Origin: Rostratula benghalensis
Lineage: Eukaryota; Chordata; Aves; Charadriiformes; Rostratulidae
Length of the DNA: 64,000 nucleotides
Reading direction: 5' to 3'
Assembly: GCA_013399305.1 (NCBI GenBank)
Contig: VXAI01000114.1
Location: 2,355,000-2,418,999 of the forward strand
Positions 1-10,518 of this stretch are shown here, piece after piece. The first letter of the stretch is position 1. Every line of letters starts with the position of its first letter. The notes below the pieces were generated by a model, which did not search any database, was not told the DNA's origin, and saw only the letters and a list, made by a program, of their open reading frames with translations. A program made the translations under genes and the position numbers.

Positions 1-827
1 AGATTTGTTGGCCAAAAAAAAAAAAAAAAGCTTTATAAAAGCAATATAAAGTTCTAGTATAATATAAAGTCATGAGCATTTTAAAATCTATTATGAAAGT
101 CTGGCTAATCAGCCACCCTCTCTCAAGGGTGGAGGTTAGTCAGATGTGACAGATGGAATCTGTCCAAAGAGCAGAGCTGTACGCTCCAGGCCACGGAAGA
201 TGCAGGCTCACACCTGTGTTGCTGGATTTATGTAAGGCTCGAGTCCACCCACACAGCCCCGTGGGAATAACCAGATGTACTGAACACACTGTTCAAGTTC
301 TGCCCTCTTCCAAAATCTGGAATGGCTCCTGCAGAATTCCTTCAGAATTCCTGCTGGTGGCCCAGCTTTGCCATCCCACTGAAGCTTTTCTGGGAATGTC
401 ACTGGTGTAAAACAAGCTATGAGCAAAGTCTGCTCCGATATGAAGTACTCTGTAATATTGAAGATGTTTTGAGGGGAAACTGCTTTAAGCATTCGTGTCT
501 GTGGTGCTTCAGAGGGGGATTTTTCAGAGTACTGAAACACATTAAGAAGGTGTATTTATGATTATCTGTATCGATGGATGCAGTTTTGATCAGTGTTGCT
601 GTTGATTTAAAGTACATGTTCATAGTCTTTAAACCTCATCTGGAGCACTTTAAGAATGAAAATGTTTATCGCTTAAGTATACTGACAAGTAACATAAACT
701 CTATTTTGCCTGGCGCTGAATTAGATATGCCTAACACACTATTTTGGGTTTTATTTGTAATATGCACACTAACAACAAATGATCATTAGTTTCTTTAATT
801 CTTCCTGCTCACTGCAATGTCTCACAG
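1..827 (+). other. ATP13A3: ATP13A3 intron (3' part)
   Basis: This AT-rich noncoding stretch lies before the penultimate ATP13A3 exon and opens with a poly-A run at 14-29. It ends in a pyrimidine-rich tract and an AG at 826-827 that acts as the splice acceptor. I looked for an earlier ATP13A3 exon encoding membrane helices and found none, so earlier exons should lie upstream of the window. The small open frames here resemble no protein. Confidence 0.7.
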
Positions 828-917
828 AATGTCCTCCTTGATATGATCCTTTGGAAGGTTGTGTTCAATCGAGACAAACAAGGAGAATATCGCCTCACCA
901 TACCCCAGCCGCCTCAG
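828..917 (+). CDS. ATP13A3: ATP13A3 penultimate coding exon
   Basis: This 90-nt exon encodes 30 codons in phase 0, starting NVLLDMILWKVVFN and ending IPQPPQ. An acceptor AG precedes it at 826-827 and a GT donor follows at 918-919. The peptide matches the end of the last membrane helix and the start of the cytosolic C-terminal tail of ATP13A3. That protein is a P5B-type transport ATPase of the endosomal system linked to polyamine uptake. The reading frame continues exactly into the last exon at 2456. The catalytic P-type domains (DKTG loop, nucleotide-binding domain) are not in the window. The exon is too short to appear as a long ORF and was found by its fit to the final exon. Confidence 0.88.
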
Positions 918-2455
918 GTTGGAGACTAGTATTTTGCTGTCATCCTTTAAGTGCATGCTGTTTAATTTGGTTTTGTCTTTTTTATGATCTGTAAACTGTC
1001 TGTTGCCTTATCTTAAGCCTAGGACTGTTTAAATTACATTTCTGTGACTTGACTATTGGAAGGATTCTGGTTTTATGTTTTTCTCCTTTTTACACTTAAA
1101 GAATTAAACTCTATATACAAGAACTGCGAAGCAAACCCAGAGACTTTTAAGACTTTTCTCACCTCATCTTCAGTTTGCACATTAGCAAATTTTATTTGTG
1201 TTGTTGCATGTTAGCATGCTAAGATGGGAGAATGTCTTGATTTGCTTGGAAGCAGTATTGCTCATGCTGGATCTAATCCAGGTCTTTAGTAGCTTAATTT
1301 GGTGTAGGATTTTAGAACACTGTCATGTGAGAGCAGTAATTTACATAATTTGGTTTAGGGTTTTAGAACACTGTCTTGTGAGAGCAGTAATTTACAGCAT
1401 GTGTATGAAACAAAACCAAATGTCAGCTGAAGGTATGCTATTACTACTTGAGATGGCTTAGGAGACTGAAGGATTTAGCTTCTGCTTTTCAGGTGACCAT
1501 GAATCTTGGTCTGGTCTGCTCCTCTGCCCGTTAATATGTGCATTCTGTTTAGAAAAAAATTTTAAATGCTTTTTCTTCTCTAAGCCTCTTGGCATATTAT
1601 TTTTAGCTGGTTGTACAATTGCAATGGTTTGTTTCTCAGTACTAAATTTTATTAAATGTATTCGCTTCAGATTTACATTTGGCCTTTTGAGGCTGTTGAA
1701 GAAAACATTGCTTTGTATTCCCTGAAGAGCAGTAGTTGTGCTTAAGGCTCATGTTTGGTTCAGTTCCCCAGTTGGTAGAAATACAGAACCATGGAATATT
1801 ATCTCCATTAAATACCAGCTCTGTAGACTACAGGTACTCTGGGACAGGAGAGGGGTCCAGTCTTGAGAATGAGGGAATGGTGTGTCTCTCCTCCAGCTAG
1901 TTAAGCTACGTGCATTTGGGACAGAGAGAACAAAAATAGGAAGACTTAAGTTCAATAATTTGTGTCTGTTTTTAATAACTGTTAATACCTGTAGGACTGG
2001 GGTTTCACAGTATCAGGAAGTTAAATCCTGCCACTGATGTGGCTGCCTTTAGTTAAAGAATACATTGGTTATAAGGTGTTTTGAGACTCCGGGGATTTGA
2101 CTGCTTTTTCTAGAGCAGGCCTAGATTCTTCGCTGCGAGCATCAATGGTGCCTGTTTTACCTGCTTGGCTTTTTATCAAAACTAATACAAAATATGTATA
2201 AAAGCTGTTGACGACCTTTGACATTTAATGATAATGCAGAATACCTGTTTTTTCTTAATGTTTTTTAAATGTCATTGCTACCATAGTATAGAAGAGAGAA
2301 CGCAGCAGAGGAATTTCTGTCCTACTTTTGAGGTCCAATGTGACAATGACGTAGCAAACTAGAAAATGAAATATCAATTTTTCTTCTATCAATTTACTGT
2401 TGCATTATTTTTTTTCTTACTGTAATCACATTTTCAAATCTGTTCACTTCTGCAG
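918..2455 (+). other. ATP13A3: ATP13A3 last intron
   Basis: This AT-rich intron separates the two exons. It starts with GT at 918-919 and ends with a T-rich tract and AG at 2454-2455. It contains one local tandem duplication (1295-1395) and nothing else I can support. Confidence 0.85.
1295..1395 (+). repeat. 51-bp tandem duplication in intron
   Basis: Two imperfect copies of about 51 bp lie head to tail. Each begins TAATTTGGT and ends GCAGTAATTTACA, with few mismatches between copies. The pattern is a local slippage or unequal-exchange duplication, not a known transposon family. Confidence 0.85.
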
Positions 2456-2653
2456 GAGGCTGTGGATCGCTGCGGAGTCTCTTTCCTTTCTTCCCTGTTT
2501 GGTTGTAGAGAGAAAACACCAAAAGCCAAGTATATGCATCTAGCTCAGGAACTGCTGGTTGATCCAGAATGGCCACCAAAACCCAGAACAACAACAGAAG
2601 CTAAAGTACCCCCCCAAGGAAACGGATCTTATCAAATCATCACTGTAACGTAA
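2456..2653 (+). CDS. ATP13A3: ATP13A3 last coding exon (C-terminus)
   Basis: The exon starts directly after the acceptor AG at 2454-2455 with codons EAVDRCG, in phase 0 with the previous exon, and ends at TAA 2651-2653. It encodes the cytosolic tail, including [31 protein letters not shown] and the terminal QIITVT. These are closely similar to the vertebrate ATP13A3 C-terminus, and this is the strongest anchor for the gene. Codon 2462 is an internal GTG valine, so no start codon is expected here. The orientation toward GP5 matches the conserved ATP13A3-GP5 order. Confidence 0.95.
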   Translation, partial: EAVDRCGVSFLSSLFGCREKTPKAKYMHLAQELLVDPEWPPKPRTTTEAKVPPQGNGSYQIITVT

Positions 2654-5600
2654 CAGTGCATCTTGGTGTCTTCAGTAGTATTCAGAGGAATGTAATTTTA
2701 AGGCTTTATTTGAAATTGCAGACGCTAAATGTCAAATTCTAATGCAGATGTTTCCAACTGGTTTGTCTTTCTGAATACAAATTTCAGAGCCAGACACCTT
2801 CTGGCTATACATTTTAAAAATGTAGGTTACCTTAGGCAGAGCAAACATGATTGTGTTTCCTTCCACCTTCTTTCAAATTTCATTACTCCTAATGAGATGT
2901 ATTTCAAGGTTTAAACTGCAGGGCAGTTAAAACAGGTTCTCTTTTTTTTTGCCTGGAGTATCTCAATCATTGTTCTAACCTGCTTACCTGGGCACGTGTT
3001 TGTGTAAGACCTATGAGACCTATGATGCAATGGGTTCCTGGTAATATTAGAGGCACATTTTAACCTTGCCATGCCTTTGGGGTTTGATTTTTTTGATTAT
3101 TTTTTATTTTATATACTCTTGAAAAGCTTTGTGCCTCAGAACGGTTCTGAAGTTTTGATGTGTGTACCTCTGAGTTTGTCCCTACTAGTAAAGAGTGTTT
3201 CCAGGTGTAAAGTTTGGAATTTTTAAGTTTTAATTCTTTAGTCTGCCACAGCAGGAATTGGGAATGCTATAAAAGCAGTATGCTCTGTCCTTAAGAAGAA
3301 AGCACATTGCTTTCAAGTGGGCTCTTAGCTTCCTTTCTAGCTAACCCCAAGGAAGGGCTTAGGTGGCCTCCAGTGGAGGGGAGGCATTTGGCTACACTCT
3401 AAAGTTTTTGGAGAAGGAAGGCTGGTGAATCTTAATACTTTCTTCTGTCTCATTTAGCTACGCATTTTTCCACAGACCTTGCTTTTTGTAGCAGAAGGAT
3501 TGGATTATCCCCTTTGTAGACCATGTTTTCCTTCTAAATGTTAAGATAATTTTCCTACACACCTTGAAGTAGTAAGGCCAGAGTTACTGCTGCAAGGGAA
3601 ATGGGGGTAGGAGGGAGGAATATTCCACATGCTCACGCTTGGGATTTGTGCATGTTAAGAACATATGCATTTCAAAGAGTCTGCCAGTCTTAAGCACTAT
3701 ATGTAGCTGTATGAAACAAAACTAAGAGAAAATAGATGAGCTAAAGTCTGTCTTGCTGCAGAACTATAAGGCTTCTGTGAATTTTATTTAAAAAACCCAA
3801 AACAAAACAAAAAAAAAAAGAAATGCTTGCATCAACAATAATGCTGCTTAAGCACCGGGGGCAGTGATACATGATTTTGCCATTAGGCGGTGTCAAAACA
3901 CAAGGCCACTGGAAGAACAGAACTGCAGTAGAACTGTTAGGTTGGGGGTTTTTTTAACCACAAATTGCTTATCTCCAAACCTTCTTCACCTTGCTAAGCT
4001 GTCAGGAAGGTCTTCTTTAATGTCTTTGGGAAGATGATAAAAATAGTGACTTTTACCTAGTCTGCAACTGACTGGTTAGGACGCCTCCAGGCTTTGGGAG
4101 GGGATCTGGAGAAGTTGTGGTTCTGCAGAGATCCTTTAGAGAAGTCTGGTCCTTTAGGGTAGTTATGGAAGGAGGGTCCCAAACTCTGTCCCAAACTAGT
4201 GACTTGTGTGTATTCCAATGATGGAATTTGAAGTTTGTTTGGGTTTTTTTTTAAATTCCCATGGATACAATTTCTTTCCAGCCTTGTATTAATAAGGGGG
4301 ATTTTTCAGGTTGATCCTAATGCCCCTGTGGAGCTCTGTGAGGCGGTACCAGTGGTGTCCCCCACTGCCCATGTTATGGTTTCTGCAGTGTTGAATGCAC
4401 TGTGCCAATGAGGAATTTAAAAATGGAGACAAAGGGTTTGGAAGACTTCTTCCCAGAACTGGGGGAAGTTACTAGCATTTGCTCCTTATAAATAGTATGT
4501 GTCTGGTGTACTATCTCCTGTCCAGCTGTCAACTCTTTTCCTGATTTTTTTTAATTTTTTTTTTTTTGAGGGGTGGAGCAGGAGGAAGAGGGAAATGGTT
4601 TTCTTAGCATTCATTCAGCAGAGCAATGTCAAAGGCATTACCATGGCTTCTTAAGGTCATAAACATCGAACAACATTGGTAGGTTTTTAAGGGGTCTGCG
4701 ATTGTGGACTCGGATAAAATTACTAACCATGAGCTTGAGTCAGTTGGCTGACTTCTGTCAATGCTGATTTTACAAAATCTTTGTAGCATGGAATAATCAA
4801 TGAAGAATAATTCTTAGCTGCGTAAGTAGTATTCAAATTTAAAAAAAAATAATATTTTAGTTGAAAAATGTTGTGAAGCTATGCATCTTGGACCTGGGAG
4901 CTGTGACTTATCCTTAAATGCATAAGCTTTTTCTTTCCATTTCATTGACCATTTTAGCTGGGTGGTTCCATCAGAAGTGAAAGAAAATATTTGTATCTTT
5001 CCCTTTTATATGCTTTTGCTTAATACTTTCTCTAAACTGATAATTTCCTGTGGCTTCTCTTGTTTCTGAAGCTAGTCTTTCATCTTATAGTAGTTGATTA
5101 GACTACCAGAAAAGCAAGGAGGAAACAGCTTATGAAGGTGGGCTTGTCGTTGGAGAGCATTTTAGGGAACTCTTACTGAAACTGAAGTTGCCAAATATCT
5201 CCACTTGATGGGGTGACTCATGGGTCATGAGTCTCTTGTACTTGAGTATTTTGCAAACGGGAGCCAGTTTCCTCAAGGTATGCGTTCAGAGTTAGGAAAT
5301 GTTCTTGAGGTTGCATGCCTGAGCTCTGACCTATTTGCTTCTGAGGCTTAGTCAAAAATAATAAATCCGCTTTTTCTGAGAATCCTTCTTCTTGTTGCAA
5401 GTTCAGCCACAAAATCAGCTTTTGCGTCTTCTGGAATTATTGGGATTTATGCCTTCCTGCCCAAGAGCTGAGTTTGGCCACCTATAATTTTTCTCATTTT
5501 GAGCAGTTTAGTTTTTCTGGTTTTCAGAAATGCAGCAAACTAGATCTGTACGAGCATATTCAGCTTCTGCTTTGAAATAAGATGAAATTCAGTTTGTAGT

Positions 5601-6790
5601 GAAAAGAACCTCTTCTAATGTTCATCTCGGAAGTCTCAATTCAGGTGAACAGACCAATGTAGTGATCTCCACTAGATACTTGGTAGACATTTTCTTCCTG
5701 CTGTATATTTTGGCCTTACATTGAGGAGTTTGATTTATTATTAAATTATTTGTGTATGCAGACTTTAATCTGTACGTATTTTACTTTGATGTATTAGGAT
5801 TTGTAAATATTACTGATTTTTAAATATTATTTATGCACATACTTAAAGGACTGGTCTACCCAGAAAAGCAATTGCTAAATAATAAATATTACTTTTTAGA
5901 AATAAATTGCAGGATCATTACATTGTATATCCCTCAGGGTTATTTTTAAAGTGGTTTTTTTCTCTTCCCTTCAGATTTAATTAGCAGTAACTCTTGTTCC
6001 ATGTACTTTAGAACTAAATCTACTGTAAAGAAAATGCTGCGAATAATACTTGAGTAGAAGCGGCTAAAACACCCACAGAGCTGTCTGTCCATATTCATCA
6101 CGACCTTAAATTGCAAACTCTTACTGTTGCACTTTTAAAAAGTTGTTGGATTTAAAATTCTATTTATTTTTGTCTTTCTTTCTTCATGAAGGTTGTGCTG
6201 AAGAGTCATCCCAAATTGGGTAAATAATCCTGTACTGTGTATGTGTATATACAGTATAATATGAAGCAGATGTGGAGTCCTTCTTATGCTGCAAATTTTT
6301 AATGTTTATGTTGGTCATCACAAAATGAGAGAGCTAAAGTTCTGTAGGATTTCTCCCATGAAATTCTGAATTGTAAACTTAGGTTTTTGTATGTCTAAGG
6401 GAAAGCTGTGGGTTTTTGACGATTTTTAGAGTCTTGAATATGTTGATTTTATACAGTAAAGCTTCAGGTTTTTAAAACTATTTTCAACAAACTGCAGCTT
6501 GTTTGATAATTATGTGAACCAGAAACTACTCAGTTTGTCACGAATTCCTCAAGCCTAACACAGATTAAAAAGTTCATCATTACGGCGCTCTCTAGAAGCT
6601 CAGCTTCCTTTTTATTTTTAAATCTGAAATGATACTACATCTTTGTATTTAAAATATGTATTGCTGCTCTAGAATGGTACCCTGTTGTCAAGAGGCATAC
6701 ATAAATAACTGTACAATAGAATTGTAAATAGACTTGTAAATCATTTTTGTGACTGAAGCTCTTTGAAAATAAAATTAAAATGAACAGATA
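2654..6790 (+). other. ATP13A3: ATP13A3 3' UTR (predicted)
   Basis: A continuous AT-rich, T-run-rich stretch follows the stop codon with no plausible coding frame. AATAAA at 6768-6773 is the best cleavage signal and would give a 3' UTR of about 4.1 kb. Three UGUANAUA-type motifs (5802, 6244 and 6723) fit a regulated 3' UTR. Earlier AATAAA-like sequences near 5880 could give shorter isoforms. The end is inferred, since no transcript data are available. Confidence 0.65.
6768..6773 (+). terminator. ATP13A3: Polyadenylation signal, ATP13A3
   Basis: A canonical AATAAA sits in the AT-rich 3' end of the transcript, just before a CR1-derived fragment. Confidence 0.65.
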
Positions 6791-6878
6791 TTTTAACTCT
6801 TTTCATTAGTTTCATGAAATTGATTTTAATTATTCTTTATCCAGTTAGGTGCAAAGCTTGTTGAAGAATACAGAATAA

Positions 6879-7000
6879 CACATAGAATGTGTAGAGTTGG
6901 AAGCCACCTTAAAGATCACCTAGTTCCAACCCCCTTGCCCTCCCACTAGACCGTGTTGCTCAGAGCTCCATCCAGCCTGGCCTTGAGCACTTCACGGGTG
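6879..7000 (-). mobile_element. CR1 LINE 3'-end fragment (antisense)
   Basis: Read on the + strand, this is the reverse complement of the avian CR1 3' end. It has CATAGAATGTGTAGAGTTGG, then AAAGATCACCTAGTTCCAACC, CCACTAGACC and CATCCAGCCTGGCCTTGAGC. It is 5'-truncated and diverged, as is usual for CR1. It supports a bird (or at least archosaur) source. Confidence 0.85.
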
Positions 7001-10000
7001 TCTCGTTTGGTGCCCCGGTGTTTTTGAAGATGGAGATGAAGTGTGGGCAGGGGGTGAAGTGCGTGTGCCGGGTGTTCTAGGGTAGCAGCCGTAAGGTAAC
7101 TTTTACCTGGTGGCTTGGAAGAGCCATTTTAAAGCCAGACCCTGTACATGGGATAGCATCGTGTTCCCACCTTCTGGTCTTCGACGCCTGGGAGTTGTTC
7201 TTGTGGAAAGACTCTTGGGCAAATGTTCCTGGCTGTGAGCGGGCGGTGCTGCTGCAATTCTCTTCAGAAAAATCACACAAATGAAAACGTCTTTTCCATC
7301 CTGCAGCTCACCTTCTGCTTAAGCATCCATGGACTGAGCCTGTTATTTTAAACTTGAATATAAGATGCTTGGTTACTTCATTACAAAAATTTAATCTTTT
7401 AATTTCAAGCTAATATTTTGAAAGCTTAAAGCTTTTCTCTCTTGAGAATCTTTCAGGCTTTTGGTTTTGTTGGCCCGTGACGACAGAAGACTTCAAGGAA
7501 AAACAGAAGCCAAGTGGCTCAGCCCTGGGTTGATTAACCCAAGGGTTCAGTGGATTCATTTCTTGCCCAAATTTGCGTTGACTCTGATCTTGCAAGAAAG
7601 TAAAAGTCAGAACAGCCTTGGGAAGGTACATCTCAGTCACTTGGTGGTTTGAAGTAGATGTGTCCACTCCTTCAAAACTTAATGCACCTGTGCAGCAGAC
7701 AGTTGTGAAACTGCCTTTAACAAATTTGAAATTTCTTTCTGGTTGTAGTTAATGTTGAAATACGTCAGTCTGACTCTAGGCAGATTTGCACAGGGTTGGT
7801 TGAAGCACACACTCTAATATCATTGTCAAAGAAGCTACAACTGGTTTTTGTGCTGTTTTGTGTGTGACTTCAGGCTTTCTCCTGTGCTGTGTGTGACCTC
7901 CAGTTCTACTTTTGGAGTTGTGTACAACCTCTGGAAGCTGGTTGCTTGCACAAGGAATTGCAGGCAAAAATCTGCTCTGAAACTGAAAATAGGCTTTGGC
8001 CTTTCACAGTGGTTACACAAACAAGGGTGAGAGTGTTATCTAGAGGATGCGTTTTGCTGGTTTACTTCCCACTTGAAGTGCAGAGTCACGGTGAAGCCTG
8101 ATTGCCTGCTATGCTCCTAGTGAGTTCCTCTGAAAAGCAGATAAGTTTCGAAGGTACAGTTCAAAATTCCTTTTTCATAGTCCTAGGAGTTTAGAAACTT
8201 GCAAGAAAGTAAAAAAAAAATAAAAAAAAAATGATCACCATGTAAATGGTACATGTGCTCAGTGTTCTATGAAACTAAGTTCCAGGCTGATTTGTGACTT
8301 TTAGTATATGAACAGCATTAATGTATTGCTTCTGGCAACCTTTCATAGCCTGAGAAATATTAAAGGGGTGGTGTGAAGGGAAAGAGACTGCAGACCAGAA
8401 CATGGAATTCCTTTCTGGATTGCCAGGTGTCTCATATGAGGGTTTGAGAAAATTTTAATTTGTGGGAATCTGTAAGTATGGTTCTTACTTGGCCCTTACC
8501 ATGTTCTCTACATGAAAATCTTCAATTGTGGAAGTTTAAATTGTTTCTTAAAAAATACCACTAGCAGTTGTAGATGTTTGGGATCCATAGGATTATCCAG
8601 TTCCTGTGCCAGTCATATGCTTGTGGCCTTAATCTCTCACAAAGTATTTCTGCTATTTCATTGTTTGTGAGCACTTCTGAGTGTCTGACCTTGTCTTGTT
8701 GAATACTCTTACCTTTTGTTGTGAGACCAGGAAAATGTTCACCCCCAGTTTAGCACTAGCCTGTTTCTTGTTTTACAGCCTGCAGTCACCCTCAGAGGGA
8801 CCTGTATTTCTGATCTGTAGTCTAATAGTTTGAGGTTTGGGGGTGTTTTTTCCCATTTGGTTCTCTGGATCCTTATTTTTCTTGCCTCACTGAATCCTGT
8901 AGTTCTGCCCTGGTCTTGGGCTGAGTTGGTGCAGGTTGAGATGCCAGTCAGGGCTTGGAGCAGAAATTTCTTGGTGTGTTTCTGCCCTGTGGGAGGGCTG
9001 TGCTCAGGCACTCCCAGGAGTGGCTCACTGGCCAGTTGGTCCCCTTGCTGTGGGCTCAGGTACCTGCCCACGGGTGTGCAGGATGTGCTCCTCATCTGCA
9101 TGCTGAGGTAGGGAGAGGTGGGATCAGGGATGGGGGAGGCTACTAGGAGGGTGAGGTTCTCTGAAAGATTCTTGACTTGGAAAAGTCTTTTGGAAGAGTG
9201 AAATCTCAGAGCTTTTTTTTTTTTTTTTAAGTAACTTTCTACAGCTCTTTGAACTGTAGAGAGCTTGCTTTGCAGAACCATGGTGCTGGCAGTTGAAACC
9301 ACTAGATGCTGTGTCCCTCCCTTTCCTTCCCTTCCTTTCCCTTCCCCTCCCTGGCTGCCTGTTTAAGTGATGGGGTTCGTACCCATGGCTGTTGGTGGGG
9401 TTGGTGTGGGAGAGCTTCGTCCTTGCCCCTGGAATGGGGCAGGTTGGGATAGAGCCCTCCTCTTCCCAGGTGCTGAAGACATGACAAGGTGTTGGCCATT
9501 CCAGTTACATCCGCAGAAGTTGGCTTCCAGGTTTCTGATGCACTTGGACTTGTTGATTTCACCGAGGAAGTATTTCTAAACTGTAGGTTTCTGTTTGACT
9601 TGCTGTTTTAAATATTATCATTATTGCTACAACCCTTGCCTTCCTGTTCCTCTTTTTGTTTGGAAATCTATAGACTTTCCAACTTTGTGGTATGTTTCGT
9701 GCAGATCTACCTTTATTGGTACCACTTTCTAGCAAACCTCATGGTGCTTCTTTGCTCTCACTTCATCGTATTTTTAGTGCCACTGTTAGCTGAGTATTGT
9801 GTTAAGCTGCTGAAATGAGACGTGTTGGTTATCAGAGGCTCACTCCTGTCCTGTGCCACACGAGCTCCTCTGTGTTATTTCAGGCTACGTCAAAAGTGGC
9901 CTGGTGCTTCTTGTGTGTTCTTGGGCCGTTCCAAGAAGCGATCGCTTGCAAACGCTATCAGAATTTATTTAATATTCTGTCAGAATTACCTGCTGTTTTG

Positions 10001-10492
10001 CTTTTTGGCCACTGAAAATAGAGGACACCCTTTTTACCTTCAGTGTCTGTTTTTGCAGGCTGAACTTTATTTTTAAACCTCAGATAACCTACAATCAAAA
10101 AATATTTTTGGAGCGGGGTCTTTTGATATTTCTTTTTTTTTTTAAAGACTTTCTGTGTGTAACTTAATATAATGTTTTTGTGTTCAAATAAATATATGCC
10201 TTATGACTACTAACAGTTTCATCATGATTTTCATATGCTTTTATTATACTTGACTAGTACAAATGTAAATAAGGTGTACTTCATTTACAAAAGAACTTTA
10301 TCTGTACTTCTCAGTGTAAACTGAGCACCTTAGAAATATTTGCAGTCACCAGTAATAGAGATTTCAGTTTGCTTTTGAGCCAAGAGAAATTTTGCACATT
10401 TGTGGGTTTTATGATACATGCACACAACTTGGGCTGCTAAGTTATTAACTACTTCTGATCAAATCATGACTCTCTCTTATGTCTTGTAACAG
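7001..10492. other. ATP13A3-GP5 intergenic stretch, probably with GP5 5' exon(s)
   Basis: This AT-rich DNA has no supportable protein gene. A noncoding GP5 first exon is expected here because the GP5 coding exon begins after a splice acceptor (AG 10491-10492). A strong donor-like GTAAGTATG at 8472 with an AGATAAG motif about 330 bp upstream is one candidate, but I cannot choose with confidence. A polypyrimidine CCCTTCC-type tract is at 9314-9352, and AATAAATAT at 10187 could be a distal ATP13A3 poly(A) signal. Confidence 0.5.
9314..9352. repeat. CT-rich polypyrimidine tract
   Basis: A run of CCCTT/CCTTTCC units about 40 bp long forms a purine-pyrimidine asymmetric simple repeat. Confidence 0.8.
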
Positions 10493-10518
10493 CTGATGTT
10501 TCTGGCATTTCATCAAGG

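Noticed and set aside
8739..9302. 187-codon minus-strand frame between ATP13A3 and GP5
   Set aside because: No recognisable domain, and the lysine run comes from a T-tract. Most likely chance.
10187..10192. AATAAA as the main end of ATP13A3
   Set aside because: The signal at 6768 comes first, and a CR1 fragment lies between. It could still be a minor distal site.
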